64,000 bases of DNA from Chitinophaga pinensis (GCA_945897725.1 CAMDFR010000003.1:62001-126000); one strand, 5' to 3'; shown: positions 9,228-19,227, numbered from the stretch's first letter. Notes: a model not told the origin generated them from the letters alone. Made by a program: numbers and translations.

Positions 9228-10526
9228 TTATTTGTTCATCAAAGATTCAATCTCCTCTATCTCAATTGGAATATTGCTCATCAAATCAATATTTCCCTTA
9301 GAAGATACCCATACATCATTTTCAATTCGAATACCAATGTTCTCCTCTGGAATATAAATACCTGGCTCATTTGTTAATACAACGCCATCTGGAAGCTTTT
9401 CATAACGATTACCAATATCATGCACATCCAATCCTAAAAAATGCGAATTACCATGCATAAAATACCTTTTATACAAAGGATGATTAGGGTCTTGATTCGA
9501 AACATCTTGTTTGCTAAATAAGCCCAATCCTATCAACTCACTTTCCATCACTTTAGCCACTTCTTCATTCAAGGCTGCCAATGTGATACCAGGCTTCATG
9601 ATGCTAACAGCCGCTCTATGCACCGCCAAACAAGCTGAATAAACTTGTTTTTGCCTTGCAGAAAATCGGCCATTCACTGGAATAGTTCTTGTTAAATCGG
9701 CGCAATAATTAGCATACTCTGCACCAAAATCCATTAACAAAATTTCCCCATCATTACATGCTTTGTTATTGTCATTGTAATGCAAAACACAACTACTTAT
9801 GCCAGATGCGATAATGGGTTCATAAGCATGACCCGTTGCTCTATTTCGAATAAACTCATGAATAATTTCTGCTTCAATTTCGTATTCTGTCACGCCAGGT
9901 TTTACAAAATTCAACACTCTTCTAAATGCCTTTTCTGTAATATCACAGGCTTTTTGAAGCAGCTCTACTTCTATCGAGTGCTTTACAGTTCTGAGCTTTG
10001 CCATAATCGGCCCGCTCCGCCCCAAATGATGTAAAGGATATTTGATTTTACACTCAGTCGCAAATCTCACATCTTTATAGGCTACATCACTTGATGCACG
10101 GTCGTTCTCATTTAAGTTGATGTAAATATGCTCGATGTGATTAATCAGCATATCTAAAGTCTGTTCAAATTGACTAGTCCATAAAACCGTCTCAATTCCA
10201 GATTGTTTTCTAGCCTCTTCTATCGTGTATTTTCTTCCTTCCCATACAGCGATAACATCATTGGTTTGACGTATAAAAAGAACTTCTCTATACTTGGCAA
10301 TTGGTGAACTAGGACATAACAACAAAATGGATTCTTCTTGATCAATACCTGTTAAATAAAACAGGTCTGAATTTTGACGGAACTTATGCGTTCCATCGCC
10401 AACCCTAGGCATCAAATCAGCAGAATGAAAAACCGCAAGACTGTTCGGTTTTATATGGCTAACGTAGTTTTTTCTATTAAATATAAAAAGTGTTGATGCT
10501 ATCGAATCGTATTTCTTCAAGTTCAT
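9228..10526 (-). CDS. pepP: Xaa-Pro aminopeptidase (M24B family)
   Basis: This 432-aa cytoplasmic protein has an N-terminal creatinase-like domain (residues about 1-165) and a pita-bread M24 domain. The metal ligands are visible: two aspartates in LLMDFGAEYANYCADLTRT (about residues 265-283), the His in HGNSHFLGLDVHD (about 355-367) and the glutamates in TNEPGIYI and IRIENDVWV. It would remove N-terminal residues preceding proline. The length matches the family. It is likely the first or second gene of a leftward set with pssA, purS and rsmI. Confidence 0.93.
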   Translation of the reverse strand: MNLKKYDSIASTLFIFNRKNYVSHIKPNSLAVFHSADLMPRVGDGTHKFRQNSDLFYLTGIDQEESILLLCPSSPIAKYREVLFIRQTNDVIAVWEGRKYTIEEARKQSGIETVLWTSQFEQTLDMLINHIEHIYINLNENDRASSDVAYKDVRFATECKIKYPLHHLGRSGPIMAKLRTVKHSIEVELLQKACDITEKAFRRVLNFVKPGVTEYEIEAEIIHEFIRNRATGHAYEPIIASGISSCVLHYNDNNKACNDGEILLMDFGAEYANYCADLTRTIPVNGRFSARQKQVYSACLAVHRAAVSIMKPGITLAALNEEVAKVMESELIGLGLFSKQDVSNQDPNHPLYKRYFMHGNSHFLGLDVHDIGNRYEKLPDGVVLTNEPGIYIPEENIGIRIENDVWVSSKGNIDLMSNIPIEIEEIESLMNK

Positions 10527-10619
10527 GATACTGTATTAAAAAGGATTAAGAAATACAAACCTATACAAAAAACAAGAAAGAAAAATGGAAATTAATCGGA
10601 CAATGGCATCGAAAGAGGC

Positions 10620-11375
10620 TTATATCTCCACTAAAGAATATAAAATTGGTCTGCTAGGACTAGCATCCGTTTCAATATTTAAAACATTTAATTGCAATAG
10701 ATAAAGTCCATCCTCTATCTCATTCGCAACATAAATCAGCTCTGTTATGGTGCTATACTTTCGAACCGAACCAGGATATTTCCAAAATGCTTTATGTGCC
10801 AAAAACTTTGCGCCGTCCTCCTCTCTGTCTACACTTGGCAAATCTATGAGCAAATGCTCAAAACCCTTATACACCAAAAAGGCTACTGCTTCGTCAGAAA
10901 TATATGGAGGATTGGTACCTGAATAATTTCTTGCCTCTTTGTCAATATCATTTGGTTGAGTACGAATAATAATTGCTTTTGCTTGCGACAAATTACCCAC
11001 GTGATTGACTTCGTTTTGCGTAATTACACTATCCCCATTTTCGAGTTTCATCGGCGATACTGTGATCAATTCAGCCAAAAACATATACTCCTTCAAGCAT
11101 TGATTGATCAGGTATTCTTCTTTAGAAATATGCCCTACACACTCTGTATGTGTACCATTACCGTGTGGATTTATCTTTATATTTTTATAATTAACAATGC
11201 CCCCCTGACTAATGTCTCCAATAAAATTATCCATCACCACCGGACTAATTTCTACGAGTGGTGCATGATACGCACTTGGATTATCAACTCCGTTTTTTAT
11301 TCGTATAGAAATATCGATTGGTTTAGACAAGTCTGTTCTATAAAGTCTATTGGCAAAATGTATCGTCGTTATCAT
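10620..11375 (-). CDS. Cyclase-family metal-dependent hydrolase (kynurenine formamidase-like)
   Basis: The 251-aa protein contains HGNGTHTECVGH (about residues 72-83), a variant of the HxGTHxDxPxH metal motif of the cyclase family (KynB and related), with Glu in place of the usual Asp and Val-Gly replacing Pro. The central IIIRTQPN and HLLIDLPSVDREEDG segments also fit the fold. No kynurenine-pathway gene is nearby, so the substrate remains open: formylkynurenine, an isatin-like amide or another small amide. It lies 93 nt upstream of pepP on the same strand. Confidence 0.75.
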   Translation of the reverse strand: MITTIHFANRLYRTDLSKPIDISIRIKNGVDNPSAYHAPLVEISPVVMDNFIGDISQGGIVNYKNIKINPHGNGTHTECVGHISKEEYLINQCLKEYMFLAELITVSPMKLENGDSVITQNEVNHVGNLSQAKAIIIRTQPNDIDKEARNYSGTNPPYISDEAVAFLVYKGFEHLLIDLPSVDREEDGAKFLAHKAFWKYPGSVRKYSTITELIYVANEIEDGLYLLQLNVLNIETDASPSRPILYSLVEI

Positions 11376-11587
11376 ACAGGTAAAATTAATGCATTATTCT
11401 ATTTATTTTCTTTAGTAATTCAAATTATTTTTTGATCTATGATGGCAGCTGCCATGTGCTCAAAAGTCAAGAGCAATGGCACCAAGTGTTACGCAGTACA
11501 TGGTACTTGCTTCACCCTTTGCTGCATTTACTTTTTGATTCAATGAAGCACTTGAGAACATGGTAGATTTTTAATATTAAAACCAAT
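11376..11587. other. Intergenic region with a short palindrome, no supported gene
   Basis: The 212-nt gap between the cyclase start and the terminator of the secretion operon contains a perfect 14-nt palindrome at 11442-11455 (ATGGCAGCTGCCAT). It also has a minus-strand 33-codon reading frame at 11460-11561 that I do not recognise. Neither is strong enough to call a gene or an operator. Confidence 0.4.
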
Positions 11588-11614
11588 AAAAAAGCCACCT
11601 CTCGGTGGCTTTTT
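11588..11614 (-). terminator. Rho-independent terminator ending the secretion operon
   Basis: The stem GCCACC/GGTGGC (11594-11599 with 11604-11609) has loop TCTC and flanking A and T runs that extend the pairing by five A-T pairs. On the minus strand it lies immediately after the stop codon of the OmpA-family gene (stop 11616-11618) and ends in a T run. It marks the 3' end of the six-gene leftward block. Confidence 0.9.
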
Positions 11615-11615
11615 G

Positions 11616-13808
11616 TTATCTAAGTTTTATAATTTTAAACTCTGTTCTTCGATTCTGTTGATGTTCTAATTCTGTGCAATTAGATTTCACACTTCCTTCA
11701 CACGCACATCCATTCTTTAACGCCGACTCTCCATATCCTTTGGCTGTGATTCTCGACGCAGAAATACCTTTGCTAATCAAATAAGCTACTGCTGCATTTG
11801 CTCTATTTTGAGATAGTTTAGCATTGTATGCTGCGCTAGATCTGCAATCTGTATGCGAGCCCAATTCAATAATCATGTTAGGATATTTATTTAAAATAGG
11901 CACTACAAAATTATCTAATTGACGCGCAGCATCTGGTCGAATATTAAATTTATTCAAATCATAATAAATATTTGGAATCTCAACAATCTCGCCTTCGCAT
12001 AAAGCAGTCATGGTCACTTGCTCATACATAGTTGAAGGAACCAACTTTCCAATAGTTGTTATTTGACGTAGCTCCGTACCGTATGAACATCCTTCTTTTG
12101 GATTTGGGGCAGTCACCGATACTTCATAATTTGAATTAGGTTGCAAACCAAAAATACAAGAGCCATCTTCCAAAGTTGTACAAGGAAAAGTTCTTCCTGT
12201 TTTCTTATCTGTTAAAGTAATGACAGCACCCTTCATCGCTCCTTTATCCTTCTCTATCACAGCAACTGTAAGGTCTATGTTTTCATTTTTCTTTAATGGT
12301 ATTTCCACTCTTGCATTACCCGTATTAGGAATAGTGACCTCAGTCGTGCTGTTGCGATACCCTCTTTTAGAAACAGATACCATGTACTTCATGCCCGCTT
12401 TAACAGGACAAGCCTTAAACTCGCCATTTGAAGGAGTGGTTATATCCTCCATGTTGATGATTTCTATTTTCGCATCAGCTAATCTTTCATTTGATTTCGC
12501 ATCATACACAAAACCTTCTATGCATTGCTTTACTTCTCTTGTAAATGCATACATATCATCTTCGCCAATTCCACCTTCACGATTGGAACTCATATAACCT
12601 AACTTTCCTTCTGCATTCATAACATAGCCAAAATCATCTTTTGAGCTATTGATTGGCGCTCCTAGATTTTCTACTTTGCCCCATTTTCCATGCTCATAGT
12701 TCGCTGCAAAAACATCTAATCCGCCAAGTCCCATCCATCCATCTGACGAAAAGTATAAAGTACCATCGTTGGCAATATAAGGGAACATTTCTCTACCCGG
12801 AGTATTAATTCCCTTGCCTAAGTTTATCGGTGCACCCCAATTATTTCCTTCTTTAGTTGACACATAAATATCAGTTTCACCCTCGCCACCTGGCATGTCA
12901 GAGATGAAGTACATCTTTTTACCATCTGCAGATAAAGTAGGATGAGCAATATTGTATTCTTTATTATTAAATGGCAATGGAGTAATGTCCACCCACTTAT
13001 GATTCGTTGAATTAAAAGTGGCTTTAAAGATTTCTAATTTCACGATTTTATCTGCGCTCTTTTCTGTCTTTGATTTTACATAATTAGTTCTCGTAAAATA
13101 AATTTCATTAAAATCTGCAGAAAAAGTTGCCGAACCATCGTGGTACTTTCTATTGGGTTGCATGCCTTCCATTTTTTCTGCAAAATCAAAAGTATTATCA
13201 ACACTTTTTTTCGCAAAATACAAATCAAAAAATCTACTGTTGGTCCAATTATCAATTCTTTTTACAGCACCATCTTTTCCTCTATTTGAAACAAAAACAA
13301 TTCCATCTTTAAAGTACACTGGACTAAATTCCCAAGCGGTAGTATTGATATTTATTGGACTTACATTATACGCTGAATTTGGCGACAACAATTCCGACAT
13401 TTTAAATGCATTGCTACTATGATCTACGCCTCTAGAATCTGAAGGCACCAAAGCATGGTAGATGTCAAAATACTTTGCCGCATCTTCATACTTTCCATTC
13501 GTCTTTAGAAATTGAGCGTAATAAAATACATTCATAGGTTTGGGATTACTAAGCAAAGCAAGGGTTCCATACATCGTTTCAGCGGCAGTTGTATTATTCA
13601 CTAATCTGTACGCAGCTGCTAATTTTTCCTTTGCGTTCATATTATTGGGATCCTTATCAACTACGTTTTGGAGAATTTCTATGGCCCGATTAAACTTAAA
13701 ATCATCAAAAGCTCTATCCGCTGATTTTTCTGCTGATGTTTGAGCTATCACATTGCTACTAACAAGCACAAACAGCAATAAAAAAAAGGATTTATATATA
13801 GGTTTCAT
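11616..13808 (-). CDS. PorE-like TPR/PD40/regulatory-domain/OmpA protein, module 2
   Basis: The 730-aa exported protein (signal peptide about residues 1-22) has TPR-like helices (about 25-135), PD40 propeller blades (about 150-420, e.g. KKMYFISDMPGG, GTLYFSSDGWMG, LGYMSSNREGGIG), a carboxypeptidase-regulatory-like beta domain (about 430-500) and a C-terminal OmpA domain (about 610-730). The OmpA peptidoglycan contact motif is present as IELGSHTDCR and NRANAAVAYL, ending NRRTEFKI. This domain order is that of PorE, the T9SS component that links PorP to peptidoglycan. It is a paralogue of the gene at 16988. It is the last gene of the operon, 50 nt after a PorP/SprF gene, so the pair probably works together at the outer membrane. 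Confidence 0.87.
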   Translation of the reverse strand: MKPIYKSFFLLLFVLVSSNVIAQTSAEKSADRAFDDFKFNRAIEILQNVVDKDPNNMNAKEKLAAAYRLVNNTTAAETMYGTLALLSNPKPMNVFYYAQFLKTNGKYEDAAKYFDIYHALVPSDSRGVDHSSNAFKMSELLSPNSAYNVSPININTTAWEFSPVYFKDGIVFVSNRGKDGAVKRIDNWTNSRFFDLYFAKKSVDNTFDFAEKMEGMQPNRKYHDGSATFSADFNEIYFTRTNYVKSKTEKSADKIVKLEIFKATFNSTNHKWVDITPLPFNNKEYNIAHPTLSADGKKMYFISDMPGGEGETDIYVSTKEGNNWGAPINLGKGINTPGREMFPYIANDGTLYFSSDGWMGLGGLDVFAANYEHGKWGKVENLGAPINSSKDDFGYVMNAEGKLGYMSSNREGGIGEDDMYAFTREVKQCIEGFVYDAKSNERLADAKIEIINMEDITTPSNGEFKACPVKAGMKYMVSVSKRGYRNSTTEVTIPNTGNARVEIPLKKNENIDLTVAVIEKDKGAMKGAVITLTDKKTGRTFPCTTLEDGSCIFGLQPNSNYEVSVTAPNPKEGCSYGTELRQITTIGKLVPSTMYEQVTMTALCEGEIVEIPNIYYDLNKFNIRPDAARQLDNFVVPILNKYPNMIIELGSHTDCRSSAAYNAKLSQNRANAAVAYLISKGISASRITAKGYGESALKNGCACEGSVKSNCTELEHQQNRRTEFKIIKLR

Positions 13809-13858
13809 ATGGGTATAATTCTAATTTTCTCTAATTTACAAGTGGTTTTCTTCTGAAT

Positions 13859-14812
13859 CTAGAAGTACTTTACATAACGTGGATTCACTAACTTCGACTT
13901 TTTGTATTGAAAATCGTAACCCAACATAATTTCATGTGTACCGCCAGCATATTTAGATAAACCAGAAATGGTTAGGTCATAATCATAACCAATATGAAAT
14001 TGAGGCGTTACATAAAAATCGCCGAAAAAATCATAGGAATCACCAACTCTATGAGAAGCACCTATCCAAATCCTATCCACAAACATGAATGCCGCCGTAA
14101 TATCAAAATCTAATGGCGCATTGTGAACATATTTCATCAATAAGCTAGGTCTAAATTTTACTTTTTTTCCTAAATCAAAAACATATCCTGCTGTAAGCAA
14201 ATAATGTCGATACAATCTAGCATAGTCGGCTTTATCGCCTGCATATTTCACCTTGTCATTTAGGCTAAAGTTTAATAAATGAGGCACCGATGCACCAACA
14301 AAAAACTTATCACCATAAATATAAATTCCAACGCCAACATTTGGCAACCATAGATTATGATTATTTGTAAAGGCAGGATCTATACCACTCAATCCAGGAT
14401 TTGTAATTGCATCACCCAATCTGTTCTGATAATTTGAAACACCAGCTTGTACTCCAAATGCAATCTTTGTATTCTTTTTTTTACCTACTGGAATTCTATA
14501 GGCATAAGAAACCTGAAATGCATTTGACTGAACTGTCCCTATCCGATCATTGGTATATATTAATCCCAGAGCATTATTAGAATGTCCAATGGGTGAATGA
14601 ATACTGACAGAGGCCGATCTTGGAGCGCCATCTATCTTGGTCCACTGTGTTCTGTAGATAGCCATGGTATTGACTACATCGTGACTTCCTGCATAAGCGG
14701 GGTTTAAGTACAACCCATTAAACATATAGAAACTGTAATGAGCATCTTGTTGTGCCATGGTGGAATACCAAGACAAACTAATGACACATATGAGACTTAA
14801 TAACTTTTTCAT
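13859..14812 (-). CDS. PorP/SprF-family type IX secretion membrane protein, module 2
   Basis: The 317-aa protein has a signal peptide ending at MAQQ and then the family signature DAHYSFYMFNGLYLNPAYAG (residues about 23-42), followed by RTQWTKIDGAPRS and a barrel region rich in alternating aromatic residues, ending NPRYVKYF. PorP/SprF proteins are outer-membrane proteins needed for the secretion or surface attachment of type-B-sorted T9SS substrates, often encoded next to the substrate. Here the 695-aa type-B protein is 37 nt upstream. It is a clear paralogue of the gene at 19228; both share the QQDAxYSxYMFNGLYLNPAYAGS opening. Confidence 0.93.
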   Translation of the reverse strand: MKKLLSLICVISLSWYSTMAQQDAHYSFYMFNGLYLNPAYAGSHDVVNTMAIYRTQWTKIDGAPRSASVSIHSPIGHSNNALGLIYTNDRIGTVQSNAFQVSYAYRIPVGKKKNTKIAFGVQAGVSNYQNRLGDAITNPGLSGIDPAFTNNHNLWLPNVGVGIYIYGDKFFVGASVPHLLNFSLNDKVKYAGDKADYARLYRHYLLTAGYVFDLGKKVKFRPSLLMKYVHNAPLDFDITAAFMFVDRIWIGASHRVGDSYDFFGDFYVTPQFHIGYDYDLTISGLSKYAGGTHEIMLGYDFQYKKSKLVNPRYVKYF

Positions 14813-14849
14813 CTTCTGGAATGTTAATTTTATTTTTTCGGTGGATTGA

Positions 14850-16937
14850 TTATCTGTTTATTTGAATAAAGCCAGATTGATTTTTCATTCCTTCTACATT
14901 AAATTTTAAGACATAAAAATAGGTAGCATCTGGAAGAGGATTATTCTTTTTATTTAACCCTGAAAAGCCTTCTGCTATTGAATTCTGATACCCCCCTTCG
15001 TTACTGATCCAAACTTCATCTCCCCATCTATTAAAAATCGTGAGCTCCGAATTTGGATATTTTTCAATTCCCGTAATATTAAAATAATCATTCAAGCCAT
15101 CTCCATTAGGCGAAAATCCTTGAGGAATAAAAAATACAATATTGGTTACATTAATAAACACATAAGCGGTGTCACAAAAACCTGTTAAGGTATCACATAA
15201 TACATAACAGAATACATCTTCTCCTGCATAGCCCTTTGCTGGCGTATATGTCACATTAAATCCTTCCAGAACAATCGCCCCATGAGTAGGATTACCGCAA
15301 ATGTTTATAACAGAATTAGCAGCAACTGCATCGTTGGATGTTAGTAAAATACTTATAGCTTGATCTAAATCAGATGACTTATAATCATCTCTTGCATTCA
15401 CTGGTATTATAACCAAGATTGCTGTTGTGTCGCATAGTCCATACTGATCACAAAGAATATACGCAATGGTATCTATGCCTGCAAAATTACTATCTGGAAT
15501 AAAAGTTACAGTACCTTCTGGATTTAAAGTTGCACTGCCTGCATTTGGATTTAGGTTCACAATTATTCCAACCCGAATGGTATCACCTGCATCAGGATCC
15601 GAATCATTTAACAAAGGTGATAGAAGAATAGATCCGCCGCCTGTGTACACCACAATATCAGCGACACCTACAGGAGGATCATTTATTGGAAAAACATTGA
15701 TGATTACATACACTGTATCACACAAAGTATCTCTATCATCACATAGTACCACCATGATGGTATCGCTTCCATACATGTTAGGCAGAGGGTGAATATATAA
15801 ACATGAGTCGGATGCTGAATAGACCGTATCCAAGATTACTTCTATCCCATTAATATGCGTTATAGATACGTTGTCACCATCCAAATCATACACATAAAGA
15901 CATAAAATAGAATCCTGATCTTCATTTACATTCACCAAGATTGTATCTATATCATTGCCTGTAGGATCTGTAATATGAGGAGCGTTATAGCAAGAGTCTA
16001 TAAAAATAAAGACTCTACCAATATTACATAGATTAGGAATTCCATCATCACATCCTTGATAATAGAAAACATCGGTTCCCGAGTAGTTTGCAGGTGGGAA
16101 ATAGACAATTTGACTATCGCTTAAAACATATGCAGTGCCTAATAATGGTGATGCTGTCAAATTTCTAATCGAAACATAGTCACCATCTGGATCAAAATCA
16201 TTCGCTCCAGCATTGATAACTACCGAATCATCATTTCTACAAATTCTTATTGTATCATGTAAAATCTCTGGATGAATTCCATTACAAGCATAAGTTGAAT
16301 TCACAAAAATAAATAACTGGGCAGTGTCTGCTCCACAAGCATTGGTAAGCGAATAGGTAATCGTATCAAAGGCACCAAAAAGCGTACTATCTGAGCTATA
16401 TAAAATTCTATTGGTCCCAACACCCGCTGTTCCATGTAATGGTCCACTAATAATCGCTACAGTCAAAGGCCTAATTCCGAAATCATTTGATGAAACATTA
16501 AAATATTGTCCACAATCACGTGAATATCCTGTAGCTCCAATATCGTCAATGGCATTAGGCAGTGTGCAAGGTATAGGTTTTACTAGTATCAGCACATCTG
16601 CACTCGCACATCCACAACCCATGGGGGTATCACAAACTGTATAAGAAAAAACATCTATGCCTAAAAAACCTACATTCGGCGTATAAACAACACTGTCACC
16701 ATTAATGATAAACAACGTCCCATTGCTTGGATTGGCTGTAATAGTTATTGTAGGAATATTTGGACCAACAGAATCATTTAAACCAATTTGCAACAAAATG
16801 GGGGTATCCAAGAGGGTAGAATCAGTATCAGCGTTTGCGTAAGGACAGGATTGTGCGTTAACTTTATTGCACACAAACAAACAAGCCATGCAACAAAGAA
16901 TCGAACTCAGTAGATTTAATTTTAATTTATTTTTCAT
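14850..16937 (-). CDS. Secreted multi-Ig-like (cadherin-like) protein with T9SS type B sorting domain
   Basis: This 695-aa exported protein (signal peptide to about residue 28, KVNAQS) has about six tandem Ig/cadherin-like modules of roughly 90 residues, each with a segment like NDxDPDGD and GTxxxxxxxxxxYTPxxGYxGxDxFxYxxCD. It closes with a type B (gliding-motility, CHU_C-like) sorting domain from about residue 598, starting FIPQGFSPNGDGLNDYF and containing LTIFNRWGDEVW. It would be exported by the T9SS and displayed on the surface. The order of its modules matches the C-terminal end of the 5337-aa protein, suggesting common descent. It is followed by its own PorP/SprF and PorE-like genes. 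Confidence 0.9.
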   Translation of the reverse strand: MKNKLKLNLLSSILCCMACLFVCNKVNAQSCPYANADTDSTLLDTPILLQIGLNDSVGPNIPTITITANPSNGTLFIINGDSVVYTPNVGFLGIDVFSYTVCDTPMGCGCASADVLILVKPIPCTLPNAIDDIGATGYSRDCGQYFNVSSNDFGIRPLTVAIISGPLHGTAGVGTNRILYSSDSTLFGAFDTITYSLTNACGADTAQLFIFVNSTYACNGIHPEILHDTIRICRNDDSVVINAGANDFDPDGDYVSIRNLTASPLLGTAYVLSDSQIVYFPPANYSGTDVFYYQGCDDGIPNLCNIGRVFIFIDSCYNAPHITDPTGNDIDTILVNVNEDQDSILCLYVYDLDGDNVSITHINGIEVILDTVYSASDSCLYIHPLPNMYGSDTIMVVLCDDRDTLCDTVYVIINVFPINDPPVGVADIVVYTGGGSILLSPLLNDSDPDAGDTIRVGIIVNLNPNAGSATLNPEGTVTFIPDSNFAGIDTIAYILCDQYGLCDTTAILVIIPVNARDDYKSSDLDQAISILLTSNDAVAANSVINICGNPTHGAIVLEGFNVTYTPAKGYAGEDVFCYVLCDTLTGFCDTAYVFINVTNIVFFIPQGFSPNGDGLNDYFNITGIEKYPNSELTIFNRWGDEVWISNEGGYQNSIAEGFSGLNKKNNPLPDATYFYVLKFNVEGMKNQSGFIQINR

Positions 16938-16987
16938 CTGTAATACTATGTCTTTTTTTAGTTTAATTTCGGTCTATTCGACCTAGA

Positions 16988-19192
16988 CTAAAATTTAAGA
17001 ATTTTAAATTCCGTGCGTCTATTTAATTGATGCTCTTCCTCTGAACATGACGAATTATTATCGGGTTCGCAAGCACAATTATTGACCAATCTTGTTTCAC
17101 CATAACCAGCAGCGACCATCCTATATGGATTAATTCCTTGTCTAATAATATAATTCACTGCTGCTTCTGCCCTTTTTGCTGATAGCCACATATTGTATCT
17201 CGCACCAGATCTACAATCAGTATGTGAACTCAATTCTATTTCCATGGTTGGATTATCTTTCAATATTTTGACTATTTTTTCCAATTCTTTTGCGGCATCT
17301 ATTCGAATATTATATTTATCTAAATCATAATAGATGTCAGGAATTTTAATTCCAACTCCGGCTTTTTCTTTTCTTAGTTCGATAGTGATATTAAAATTAG
17401 CGCGCGATTTTATTCCTTCGGTGTTGAAAGTGGTGGAATTGTTGAAATATTGTTCAATAGAAGAGTTGCCCAAGTCTTTCGAAGCAATAATTTTATAATC
17501 AACATCAGCCTCTAATCCATAATTTGTCTTTCCGTCTGCATCTGTTACAGTTGCTGCTTCTTTGTTTGTTTTTAAATCAATCAACTTAATATCTGATGCA
17601 GGTATCGGCAACTTCGTTTTAAAATCTATCACCAATACATCCAATGTAAGAACATTGGATTTTTTTAGTGGTACAATAATATTTTGTGTTTGATTTTTAA
17701 AATCAACTATCATCTCATTGTTACTGTAACCGTCCTTCGAAGCAACTACACGATACTTTTTGTATGGCTCAGCTTCAAAACAAAAAGCACCAATTGAATT
17801 GGCTTCTGTCGTTTTTTTCAATACAGTTCCCTCGTATAATTTTACTGTAGCATTCGCAAGTTTTGCTTTTGTATCCGCATCAACTACTTCTCCACAAATT
17901 TTGAGTCCCTCTTTAACAAAATTATAAATATCGTCATCACCGATACCGCCTGCTCTATTTGAAGTAAAATATCCCCTTGAACCCGACTCGTTTTCTGTAT
18001 AGGCGAAATCATCCTTACTTGAGTTCAATGGAGCTCCAAGGTTGGCAATTTTACTCCATTTATTATCGACTTTAGAAATCACATAAATATCCAATCCTCC
18101 TAATCCAAAATGTCCATCAGAAGAAAAATAAAGAGATCCATTATCTGCAATAAAAGGAAACATCTCTTCGCCTGCCGTATTCACCTCTTTAAGATTTTGT
18201 GGTTGACCCCAAATAGCACCTTCTTTTTTACACAAATAAATATCAGAACCTCCCATTCCTCCGGGCATATCACTTACAAAATACAACTCTTGACCATCTC
18301 TACTTATCGTAGGATGGGCACATGAATATTGGTTGCTGTTGTATGGAAAATCATCTAAAATTTCATCTCCCCATTCATTTGTTGCTGTGTTAAAAACCAA
18401 TCTAAATATCTTTAGCTTAACCGTTTTGTCGGTACTTTTGATTGGCTTATTTACATAATTACTCCTTGTCACATACATATCATTCAAAGCCTTGTCTATA
18501 GCAACAGGACCCTCGTGGAATGGGCCATTAGCCCTACCTCTTTTAAACAAAATAGGTTTTGAACAATTATTCACACTATCTACTTTTGATGAGTAAATCT
18601 TCAAAAATGATTTTCCCGTCCAAACATCAGTTCTTCTGACAATAATATCGTTCTGCCTATTTGATGCAAAGAGCAAAAGATCCTGATACATGCATGGTCC
18701 AAAATCAGATTTAGTGGTGTTCAATGCAAGACATTGAATCGTATAAGCAGGATTATCCTTATCTAACAATTCAATATATGAAATACCTCTTAAAATCTCC
18801 TTTGCCCTTTCATCATTCGCTCCTGACAATCCTGCATATTCTGTGTAGTATTGTTTGGCTTCTTCATACTTCCCATTGCTTCTTAGGGCTTGAGCATAAT
18901 AATATTTGTTTATAGGGTCAACTCCCGGTGTATTGGCCAACTGACCATACCAAACTTCTGATAAATCAGAGCGATTTATTAATCTATAGCAATCCGCCAA
19001 CCTTTGTTTTGCGGCAATATTCATTGTGTCTTTCTTAATCAATCTATCATAAATCTTTGCTGCAGATAAAAAATTAAACTGCGCATAAAGATTATCTGCT
19101 TTTGGACTTACCTTAGGAGCAATCTGCCCAGAAGCATGAAAAAAAAGCAGTGCTGTAGATACTAGTATAAGAAGTCTTTTATTGAATTTCAT
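16988..19192 (-). CDS. PorE-like TPR/PD40/regulatory-domain/OmpA protein, module 1
   Basis: The 734-aa protein has a signal peptide (about residues 1-23), TPR-like region (about 30-130), PD40 blades (about 160-420, e.g. QELYFVSDMPGG, GSLYFSSDGHFG), a carboxypeptidase-regulatory-like domain (about 430-500), a second short beta domain and an OmpA domain (about 620-734) with MEIELSSHTDCR and ending NRRTEFKILKF. Layout and length match the 730-aa gene at 11616, and both keep the Cys-rich loop CACE near the end of the OmpA domain. It probably anchors the PorP/SprF partner (35 nt upstream) to peptidoglycan in the periplasm. Confidence 0.87.
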   Translation of the reverse strand: MKFNKRLLILVSTALLFFHASGQIAPKVSPKADNLYAQFNFLSAAKIYDRLIKKDTMNIAAKQRLADCYRLINRSDLSEVWYGQLANTPGVDPINKYYYAQALRSNGKYEEAKQYYTEYAGLSGANDERAKEILRGISYIELLDKDNPAYTIQCLALNTTKSDFGPCMYQDLLLFASNRQNDIIVRRTDVWTGKSFLKIYSSKVDSVNNCSKPILFKRGRANGPFHEGPVAIDKALNDMYVTRSNYVNKPIKSTDKTVKLKIFRLVFNTATNEWGDEILDDFPYNSNQYSCAHPTISRDGQELYFVSDMPGGMGGSDIYLCKKEGAIWGQPQNLKEVNTAGEEMFPFIADNGSLYFSSDGHFGLGGLDIYVISKVDNKWSKIANLGAPLNSSKDDFAYTENESGSRGYFTSNRAGGIGDDDIYNFVKEGLKICGEVVDADTKAKLANATVKLYEGTVLKKTTEANSIGAFCFEAEPYKKYRVVASKDGYSNNEMIVDFKNQTQNIIVPLKKSNVLTLDVLVIDFKTKLPIPASDIKLIDLKTNKEAATVTDADGKTNYGLEADVDYKIIASKDLGNSSIEQYFNNSTTFNTEGIKSRANFNITIELRKEKAGVGIKIPDIYYDLDKYNIRIDAAKELEKIVKILKDNPTMEIELSSHTDCRSGARYNMWLSAKRAEAAVNYIIRQGINPYRMVAAGYGETRLVNNCACEPDNNSSCSEEEHQLNRRTEFKILKF

Positions 19193-19227
19193 GTTTTTAT
19201 TGTTTTTGTGTCAAGCTGTTTAGAAAG

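Noticed and set aside
10956-11435. Plus-strand 159-codon open frame over the cyclase gene
   Set aside because: Antisense to a coherent enzyme; its translation is rich in Cys, His and aromatics without domain pattern, as expected of a reverse-strand shadow.
11442-11455. Perfect 14-nt palindrome ATGGCAGCTGCCAT as an operator
   Set aside because: Single occurrence, no nearby regulator and not placed close to a promoter element.
11460-11561. Minus-strand 33-codon frame (MFSSASLNQKVNAAKGEAST...) between the terminator and the cyclase gene
   Set aside because: No promoter element in the right place and no known family; kept only as a mention in the gap entry.
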